A stretch of DNA of 64,000 nt from Rothia nasimurium (lineage in GTDB: Bacteria > Actinomycetota > Actinomycetes > Actinomycetales > Micrococcaceae): the NCBI RefSeq assembly GCF_928392795.1, contig NZ_CAKMTJ010000002.1, forward strand, positions 219,509-283,508. The letters run 5' to 3'. A program made the translations under genes and the position numbers. This document shows positions 58,592 to 64,000 of this stretch, in pieces (positions within the stretch are counted from its first letter, which is position 1; every line of letters begins with the position of its first letter). The notes beneath the pieces were generated by a model. That model did not search any database. It saw nothing but the letters and a program-made list of their open reading frames with translations, and was not told the origin of the DNA.

Positions 58592-59368
58592 GTGAGCACT
58601 CTAGAATTTTCTGATACAGCGGGCACCGCAACCACTTCTGGTGGTTCGGTGCTCGCTGTCGTTATTGTGGCCGCCGGTTCCGGGTCGCGCCTGGGCGCAG
58701 GCGTGCCCAAAGCTGCGGTAGAGGTGGCCGGCCGCACGCTATTGGAATGGGCGCTGACCGGTGCCCTAGCGTCGGGCGTGGTAGCTCGGCTGGTGGTGAC
58801 GGTGCCCCCGCAGGATGTTGAGCTGCGACAGATCTGCGCCCGGTACGGTGCCTTGGCGGTGTCCGGCGGCGCAACGCGTGCCGAGTCGGTCACGGCTGCC
58901 CTGACTGCGATTGCGGACGCTGCCCCCCTGCCCGGTGCCCCCGGGCAGCTGCCCACCGGCGTCCTGGTGCACGATGCCGCCCGCTGCTTTACCCCTGCCG
59001 GGGTCTATCACCGGGTGGCGGCGGCTCTAGCGGCGGGTGAGAAAGCCGTCATCCCCGTGTTGCCGGTGGTGGATACCATCAAGACTGTAGATGCTAGGGG
59101 GTATGTGAGCGGCACTCCGGCTCGCGCGCAGCTGCGGGCTGTGCAGACTCCCCAGGGCTTTGACCTGGCTACCCTGCTCCAGGCCCACCGAGATGTCGCC
59201 TCCCTGGCCCCCGAGGTCGCTGAAAGTATCACCGATGATGCCATGCTGGCTGAGACCCTGGGTCTGCCGGTGGCAACGGTCGAGGGAGCCGCCGAGGCCT
59301 TCAAGATTACAACCCCCCTTGACCTAACTCTTGCCAGAGCCCTCTACGACGAAAAGAGAGAATCATGA
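58592..59368 (+). CDS. ispD: 2-C-methyl-D-erythritol 4-phosphate cytidylyltransferase
   Basis: 258-aa enzyme of the non-mevalonate isoprenoid pathway. [26 protein letters not shown] is the CTP-binding loop (G-x-G-x-R...K-A). [19 protein letters not shown] and [14 protein letters not shown] are conserved, and [20 protein letters not shown] binds substrate. It has an N-terminal extension of about 18 residues. The GTG at 58592 lies 8 nt after TATGCT. The ispF start overlaps its stop codon by 4 nt. It supplies precursors for menaquinone and lipid carriers. Confidence 0.95.
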   Translation: MSTLEFSDTAGTATTSGGSVLAVVIVAAGSGSRLGAGVPKAAVEVAGRTLLEWALTGALASGVVARLVVTVPPQDVELRQICARYGALAVSGGATRAESVTAALTAIADAAPLPGAPGQLPTGVLVHDAARCFTPAGVYHRVAAALAAGEKAVIPVLPVVDTIKTVDARGYVSGTPARAQLRAVQTPQGFDLATLLQAHRDVASLAPEVAESITDDAMLAETLGLPVATVEGAAEAFKITTPLDLTLARALYDEKRES

Positions 59369-59844
59369 TTCCCCGTATCGGTACCGGTACTGATGTTCAC
59401 GCTTTTGGTGAGGAGGGCACCGAGCTGTGGGTGGCCGGTCTGCACTGGCCGGGCCAGCGTGGCCTATCGGGCCATTCGGACGGCGACGTGGTCGCTCACG
59501 CTGCTGCCGATGCCCTGTTTTCTGCTAGTGGCACCGGCGATCTAGGCTCCAACTTCGGGGTGGATCGGCCCGATATGGCAGGTGCTTCCGGTGTGCGGAT
59601 CCTCTCTGAAGCTGCTGCCATTGTGCGGGCCGCCGGGTTTGAGATTGGCAACATTGCGGTGCAGCTGATCGGCAACAAGCCCAAGTTCTCCCCGCGCCGG
59701 GACGAGGCCAACCGCGTCCTGTCCGAGGCCGCCGGTGCTCCGGTGACCGTCACCGCCACCACCACCGACGGGCTGGGGCTGACCGGCCGCGGAGAGGGCG
59801 TGGCAGCTAGCGCTGTCGCCCTGGTATACCGTAAGGACGCTTGA
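59365..59844 (+). CDS. ispF: 2-C-methyl-D-erythritol 2,4-cyclodiphosphate synthase
   Basis: 159-aa trimeric enzyme, next step but one after Isp[26 protein letters not shown] holds the Asp-x-His zinc site, [26 protein letters not shown] the second half, and [27 protein letters not shown] with [23 protein letters not shown] completes the fold. ATGA overlap with ispD couples translation. Ends 98 nt before the hydrolase start. Confidence 0.96.
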   Translation: MIPRIGTGTDVHAFGEEGTELWVAGLHWPGQRGLSGHSDGDVVAHAAADALFSASGTGDLGSNFGVDRPDMAGASGVRILSEAAAIVRAAGFEIGNIAVQLIGNKPKFSPRRDEANRVLSEAAGAPVTVTATTTDGLGLTGRGEGVAASAVALVYRKDA

Positions 59845-59942
59845 GCCAAGGCCCAGCGTCGGGCGCGCTCAGAGGCGGGGGCAGTCAGCGCTACAATAAG
59901 CCTGTCCCTGTTAACACCACCCCAAGCTGTAAAGAAGTACCT

Positions 59943-60833
59943 GTGAACGCCGACCCCCTTGAACCCCGCCCTCATCTGCTGAGCCAGGACGGGGGACGCG
60001 TCATCGCCTGGCACGAATTTGGGCAGAAAGAAGCACCCACAGCTACCGTCATCTACTGCCACGGCACTCCCGGTACCGGTTATGAGGCCCTCTTCCTCGA
60101 TGAGGCGGCCAGAGAACTGGGTATCCGCCTTATCGCCCCGGACCGCCCGGGGCTGGGAGCATCGGATGCCGTACCCCACAGGCTGGTGGGCACTTGGGCA
60201 GAGCAGGACGTCGCCGCCATCATCGACCATCTAGAGCTTGACCGTTTCAGCGTGATGGGCTTTTCCGGCGGCGGGCCCCACGCTATGAGCCTAGCTGCCC
60301 TGCACCCCGAGAAGATAGACCAGCTCATCTTACTGGCCCCCTTCACCCACCATCCCCTCTGGGAAACCCGACTGGGTCTTAACCTCACTCCGCTGCGCGT
60401 CCACATGTCGCATCTGACCCTCTCCTGGTTCCCCAAATCCCTAATCGACCTGACCGCCCGCGCCGTTAGTCGCCCGCTGGCGTCCGCCTCGACCCTAGCT
60501 TCAGCCCTGGGGCGAGACGTGCAGGGGCACACCGCTGCCTACCGCATGGCGGTCTCCCACGATTACGCCCTGCAATTCTCCATCAAAGGCGGGGTGCAAG
60601 ACGAGTATGCAATTCAGGACGACTGGGGATTCGCAGAGTCCACCGTTAAAGCCCCGGTCCATCTCTGGGTAGCCGGGCGAGATTTGGCCATCAAACCCGC
60701 CCGCGCTCGCAACTTAGGGCTCCGCCTGGGAGCCCAGATTCACGAACTACCGCGCGACGGCCATTTCTCCCTGCTCATTAACCACGCAGCTAGCGTCCTC
60801 GCACCGGTTCTACAGCGCACGGTAAACTGTTAG
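59943..60833 (+). CDS. Alpha/beta hydrolase
   Basis: 296-aa esterase/epoxide-hydrolase-type alpha/beta hydrolase, cytoplasmic. [21 protein letters not shown] carries the oxyanion [17 protein letters not shown] is the typical loop, [14 protein letters not shown] has the nucleophile Ser, and [16 protein letters not shown] the catalytic His. The GTG at 59943 is chosen (AAAGAAG upstream); a longer reading from 59841 overlaps ispF and is less likely. The 3' end carries the -10 box of cysS. Substrate unknown; it is not part of the isoprenoid pathway. Confidence 0.85.
   Translation: MNADPLEPRPHLLSQDGGRVIAWHEFGQKEAPTATVIYCHGTPGTGYEALFLDEAARELGIRLIAPDRPGLGASDAVPHRLVGTWAEQDVAAIIDHLELDRFSVMGFSGGGPHAMSLAALHPEKIDQLILLAPFTHHPLWETRLGLNLTPLRVHMSHLTLSWFPKSLIDLTARAVSRPLASASTLASALGRDVQGHTAAYRMAVSHDYALQFSIKGGVQDEYAIQDDWGFAESTVKAPVHLWVAGRDLAIKPARARNLGLRLGAQIHELPRDGHFSLLINHAASVLAPVLQRTVNC
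60823..60828 (+). promoter_or_regulatory. -10 box (TAAACT) for leaderless cysS, inside the hydrolase gene
   Basis: TAAACT, 7 nt (GTTAGGC), GTG at 60836. The hydrolase stop codon lies within the 7-nt gap. Confidence 0.5.
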
Positions 60834-60835
60834 GC

Positions 60836-62260
60836 GTGACTCTACGTTTTTATGATTCAGCAACAGCAAGCGTCCGTGACTTCACCCCGGTTCACCCCGG
60901 CGAGGCCCGTATCTACTACTGTGGTGCCACCGTGCAGGGGGCTCCCCACATCGGGCACGTGCGCTCGGGCCTGGTCTTTGACCAGCTCTCCCGCTGGCTG
61001 ACCTACCGCGGTTACAAGGTCACCACGGTTCGTAACGTCACCGACATCGACGACAAGATTCTGGTGAACTCGACTGCCTCTTTCGAGCCCGATTTCACCG
61101 GTGAGCACCCGGCCGAGGAATGGTGGGCCCTGGCCTACCGCTTCGAGCGGGTCTTTGGGGCCGCTTACGCCTCCCTCAACATCGCACCGCCCACCTACGA
61201 GCCGCGCGCAACCGGGCACATTCCCGAGATGTTCGCCCTCATCCAGCGCCTCATCGACCGCGGTCACGCCTACCCGGCGACCGACGGCTGCGGCGACGTC
61301 TACTTCGACGTGCGCTCCTGGGAGAACTACGGCGCCCTGACCCGCCAGAAGATTGACGACATGCAGGACGCCCCGGACGCCGACCCCCGCGGCAAGCGCG
61401 ATCCCCGTGACTTTGCCCTCTGGAAGGCTTATAAGGAGGGCGAGCCCGTCACTGCCTCCTGGGATTCCCCCTGGGGTAAGGGCCGCCCCGGCTGGCACCT
61501 GGAATGCTCGGCTATGGCGGGTAAGTACCTGGGCGAGACTTTTGATATTCATGGCGGCGGCCTCGACCTGCGCTTCCCCCACCACGAAAATGAGATGGCC
61601 CAGTCCCAGGCAGCCGGCTACGGCTTTGCCAACTTCTGGATGCACAACGGCCTGGTCAACTACGAGGGCGAGAAGATGTCCAAGTCCATTGGCAACATCA
61701 TCACCCCCGCCCAGATGCTCGAAGCCGCCCGCCCCCTGGTCGTCCGCTACTACCTGGGCCAGGCCCACTACCGCTCCGTCCTCGACTACCACCCCACCTC
61801 CCTCGAAGAGGCGCGTGTAGCCGTTGAGCGCGTTGAAGCCTTCTTGGCCGCAACCCGCGACTACCATCGTGAAGACGCTGCGGTACCCGAGGCCTTTGCC
61901 GAGGCCATGGACGATGACCTCAACATCCCCAAGGCTCTGGCTGCCCTGCATGCGGGCGTCCGCGCCGGTAACGCAGCCCTGGCTGCCGGTGAATCCGCCC
62001 AGGACGCCGCCGAGCAGGTCTACGCTATGGCCAAGGTGCTGGGGCTGGTGGAGCTCATGTCCTTCAGCCAGGCAGGGGCTGCCGCCAACGAACCCGGCGA
62101 ACACGCAGCGCTCGACTCTCTGATTCAGACCATGCTCACCCAGCGTGCCGAAGCCCGCGAGGCTAAAGACTGGGCCCGCGCAGACCAAATCCGTGACGCC
62201 CTGGCCGCCGCCGGTATCACCGTCAAGGACGGCGCATCCGGCTCCACCTGGTCCCTCTAA
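60836..62260 (+). CDS. cysS: Cysteinyl-tRNA synthetase
   Basis: 474-aa class Ia synthetase. [25 protein letters not shown] has the zinc Cys and [26 protein letters not shown] and LECSAMAG complete the metal site, and KMSKSIGN is the class-I signature. The C-terminal helical part ([20 protein letters not shown]) binds tRNA. Its start is 2 nt after the hydrolase stop codon, with an internal promoter. Full length. Confidence 0.97.
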   Translation: MTLRFYDSATASVRDFTPVHPGEARIYYCGATVQGAPHIGHVRSGLVFDQLSRWLTYRGYKVTTVRNVTDIDDKILVNSTASFEPDFTGEHPAEEWWALAYRFERVFGAAYASLNIAPPTYEPRATGHIPEMFALIQRLIDRGHAYPATDGCGDVYFDVRSWENYGALTRQKIDDMQDAPDADPRGKRDPRDFALWKAYKEGEPVTASWDSPWGKGRPGWHLECSAMAGKYLGETFDIHGGGLDLRFPHHENEMAQSQAAGYGFANFWMHNGLVNYEGEKMSKSIGNIITPAQMLEAARPLVVRYYLGQAHYRSVLDYHPTSLEEARVAVERVEAFLAATRDYHREDAAVPEAFAEAMDDDLNIPKALAALHAGVRAGNAALAAGESAQDAAEQVYAMAKVLGLVELMSFSQAGAAANEPGEHAALDSLIQTMLTQRAEAREAKDWARADQIRDALAAAGITVKDGASGSTWSL

Positions 62261-62357
62261 CTCACTGCGCTACCGTGCTCCATCTCTCGCCCCATAGGGC
62301 GCAAGGGGTCGGTAAGCTAGAAAATAATTCATAGACATCTATCAAAGGACGAGATTT

Positions 62358-63338
62358 ATGGCGAAGGCAGGCTCACGCCCCGGCGCAACCAACAAAAAGA
62401 AGGGCCCCACCAAGGGCACCGGCGGCCACGGCCGTAAGGCCCTCGAAGGCCGCGGCAACACCCCTAAGGCCGAAGACCGCGTCTACCACAAGGCCTACAA
62501 GATGAAGAAGGCCGCCGAAAACCGCAAGGCAACGAACACCCTGCGCTCCCGCCAGCCCCGCCTGGGCGGCAAGCGTGCCTCCGATGAGCTGGTCACCGGT
62601 CGTAACTCCGTACTTGAGGCACTGCAGACCGAGATTCCTGCCAAGACCCTCTTCATCATGTCCCGCATCGAGGTCGACGACCGCGTCCGCGACATCATGA
62701 CCGAAGCCAACAAGCAGGGCCTGCCCATGCTCGAAATTGGCCGTAACGAGCTGGACCGTCTCACCGACCACGCTGTCCACCAGGGTGTTGCTCTGCAGAT
62801 TCCGCCCTACAAGTACCCGGACGCCGGCAACCTGGTGCTCGACACCATGGACCGCTGGTACGACAAGCAGATGGATACCCCGCCCCTCTTTGTCGCCCTG
62901 GACGGCATCACCGATCCCCGCAACCTGGGTGCCATCATCCGCTCCGTTTCAGCCTTCTCAGGTAACGGCGTCATCATTCCCGAGCGCCGCTCGGCAGCTA
63001 TGACCGCTTCGGCCTGGAAGACCTCATCCGGTGCCGCTGCCCGTATCCCCGTAGCTAAGGCCACTAACCTGACCCGCGTGATCCAGCAGGCTAAGGACGC
63101 CGGTATCTTCGTCGTCGGTCTGGACGGCGGCGGAGACATAGACCTGCCCAACCTTGAACTAGCCTCTGAACCGCTCATGATTGTTGTTGGCTCAGAAGGT
63201 AAGGGATTGTCACGACTGGTCACCGAGAACTGCGACCAAATCGTTTCGATTCCCATTAGCTCAGCGATGGAATCGCTCAACGCCTCCATGGCAGTAGGAA
63301 TCTCCCTCTACGAGGTATCCCGCCGCCGAGCTGCCTAA
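62358..63338 (+). CDS. rlmB: 23S rRNA 2'-O-ribose methyltransferase (RlmB/TrmH family)
   Basis: 326-aa SPOUT methyltransferase. VALDGITDPRNLGAIIRSV is motif 1 with the catalytic Arg; the knot ends VVGSEGKGLSRLV and ISSAMESLNASMAVGISLYE (motifs 2 and 3). An N-terminal substrate-binding region (GRNSVLEALQ) precedes, and the first 75 residues are very basic (GATNKKKGPTKGTGGHGRK), probably RNA-binding. AAGGACGAG lies before the ATG. Same order cysS-rlmB as in mycobacteria. The exact nucleotide target is inferred. Confidence 0.92.
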   Translation: MAKAGSRPGATNKKKGPTKGTGGHGRKALEGRGNTPKAEDRVYHKAYKMKKAAENRKATNTLRSRQPRLGGKRASDELVTGRNSVLEALQTEIPAKTLFIMSRIEVDDRVRDIMTEANKQGLPMLEIGRNELDRLTDHAVHQGVALQIPPYKYPDAGNLVLDTMDRWYDKQMDTPPLFVALDGITDPRNLGAIIRSVSAFSGNGVIIPERRSAAMTASAWKTSSGAAARIPVAKATNLTRVIQQAKDAGIFVVGLDGGGDIDLPNLELASEPLMIVVGSEGKGLSRLVTENCDQIVSIPISSAMESLNASMAVGISLYEVSRRRAA

Positions 63339-63354
63339 GCTTCTTATAAGAACG

Positions 63355-63390
63355 AAGTGCTCTCCCGCGATAGCGGGGGAGCACTTTTTG
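63355..63390 (+). terminator. Terminator of rlmB
   Basis: AAGTGCTCTCCCGC (63355-63368) pairs with GCGGGGGAGCACTT (one mismatch), loop GATA, then TTT. Confidence 0.85.
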
Positions 63391-63643
63391 TTTATCTAGT
63401 CTTAGGGGGGGGCGGGCTGGCGGCAGGCTCGCGCTCGCTGCCCCTGCGCACAAATATACGAAGCTCGTGTGAGCCGGAATAAGGGCCTGGCTCACAAAAA
63501 ATCCCTAAAATCAAGTCTTCTGAAGACCTTCAAAAAAACTTTAAAAATATTTTTAAGGTGTTTAGTTCAGCTTTGACTAGGTGTTTTACCTGTTGTGGGT
63601 GGAGATTTTGAGGCAAAAAGGCTCCTGTGGTGGCACTTTTGGG

Positions 63644-63672
63644 TTGCACGCTCTGGAAAACCTGCGTAAAGT
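63644..63672 (+). promoter_or_regulatory. rRNA promoter P1
   Basis: TTGCAC, a 17-nt spacer ending AACCTGCG, and TAAAGT. The spacer end and the following GTATTAC match the tRNA-Arg promoter at 28185-28213. Confidence 0.75.
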
Positions 63673-63839
63673 ATTACGAGTCGCCACGGCACAGGGGAAA
63701 CCCGCCAAGCGACAAAACACCTAGTCACATAGCGAATTCAGGCCCCGGCCGGAACCGAGAAATCCCAACTCGAACGAGTGAGATTTTGAAGCAACAAACC
63801 AGCCAAAAGCCACTGTGAAACACAACACGGAACACCGAG

Positions 63840-63869
63840 TTGACACACAGAAAAGAAACGCGATAAACT
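63840..63869 (+). promoter_or_regulatory. rRNA promoter P2
   Basis: TTGACA (63840-63845), an 18-nt spacer and TAAACT (63864-63869). It lies about 170 nt downstream of P1, before a boxA-type element. Confidence 0.75.
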
Positions 63870-63957
63870 AGACGAGTTGCCCAAACGGGTAACACAAAAA
63901 CTTGAGAATGACCGATACGAAACACCGGCCAGCATCTGGCTAGGGTTGAGAATGCGG

Positions 63958-63980
63958 TTTGTTGCTTGAAAACTCAATAG
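63958..63980 (+). promoter_or_regulatory. rRNA boxA-type antitermination leader
   Basis: TTTGTTGCTTGAAAACTCAA closely resembles the mycobacterial rRNA leader TTTGAGAACTCAATAG (boxA region). A 16S rRNA gene should start shortly after the window ends. Confidence 0.7.
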
Positions 63981-64000
63981 CGTACCAATGTTATAAATAA

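Noticed and set aside
60857..62188. 443-aa reading antisense to cysS
   Set aside because: A shadow of the high-G+C cysS codon pattern; glycine/valine-rich, no ribosome binding site.
63738..63977. Minus-strand readings in the rRNA leader
   Set aside because: They overlap the P2 promoter and boxA; no homology signs.
1..64000. CRISPR array or prophage
   Set aside because: No spaced short direct repeats, cas genes or phage structural genes were seen in the window.

Overview
The window is a 64-kb piece of a high-G+C actinobacterial chromosome, roughly 60% G+C by eye. It is most like Micrococcaceae and probably Rothia. Several conserved neighbourhoods support this: gpmA-phoU-senX3-regX3, lpqE-carD-ispD-ispF-cysS-rlmB, and a mycobacteria-like rRNA leader at the right edge. 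Start codons are often GTG, and many genes look leaderless, with a TANNNT-type hexamer exactly 7 nt before the start codon. The genus is an inference; no rRNA gene lies inside the window.

Layout. 1-2.0 kb: NAD precursor salvage (pnuC partial, nadR) and a small conserved protein. 2.0-10.1 kb: a TetR regulator divergent from a queuosine-precursor transporter, two tandem paralogous amino-acid permeases, a thioesterase, two tandem SRPBCC proteins and tgt. Transporter and tgt together give a queuosine salvage route. 10.2-20.4 kb: ohr/ohrR peroxide defence, a GH76-type protein, two MFS exporters (one divergent from its likely repressor over a 32-bp palindrome), a pseudouridine synthase, pepT and an Nei-type glycosylase. 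Two very small membrane proteins (42 and 47 aa) lie here; the second follows a structured leader that can hide its ribosome binding site. 20.9-28.1 kb: a giant Lhr helicase, a DUF4232 lipoprotein, a ferredoxin and tRNA-Arg(ACG). 28.6-34.9 kb: pckG, an orphan degenerate sugar-type ABC ATPase, a roadblock protein and the NO-response pair nsrR-hmp.

34.9-39.5 kb is an A+T-rich defence island: a one-protein restriction-modification enzyme with N-terminal nuclease motif, and an Abi/HEPN protein. It is bracketed by two 57-nt near-identical hairpins. 39.6-44.2 kb: manB, manA and the UPF0237/UPF0210 pair. 44.2-47.3 kb: a three-gene operon encoding a small helical protein, a lipoprotein and a 701-aa helical plus alpha/beta-hydrolase protein. 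It resembles type VII secretion cargo modules but has no secretion machinery nearby. 47.4-55.3 kb: a YczE-like membrane protein, holB, tmk, a trans-sulfuration enzyme, DUF2516, gpmA, phoU and senX3-regX3.

55.3-57.2 kb holds an apparently intact IS200/IS605-family element with divergent tnpB and tnpA directly after regX3. Its predicted guide RNA would read into the end of regX3. 57.2-63.4 kb: lpqE, carD, ispD, ispF, an alpha/beta hydrolase, cysS and rlmB. The last 600 bases carry tandem stable-RNA promoters and a boxA-type antitermination leader, so a 16S rRNA gene should start just outside the window.

The most promising leads are the secreted-hydrolase operon, the hairpin-bracketed defence island, the TnpB element with its self-site guide, the switch-like leader of the 47-aa protein, and an over-represented GGCGTCC motif that is absent from the foreign segments.
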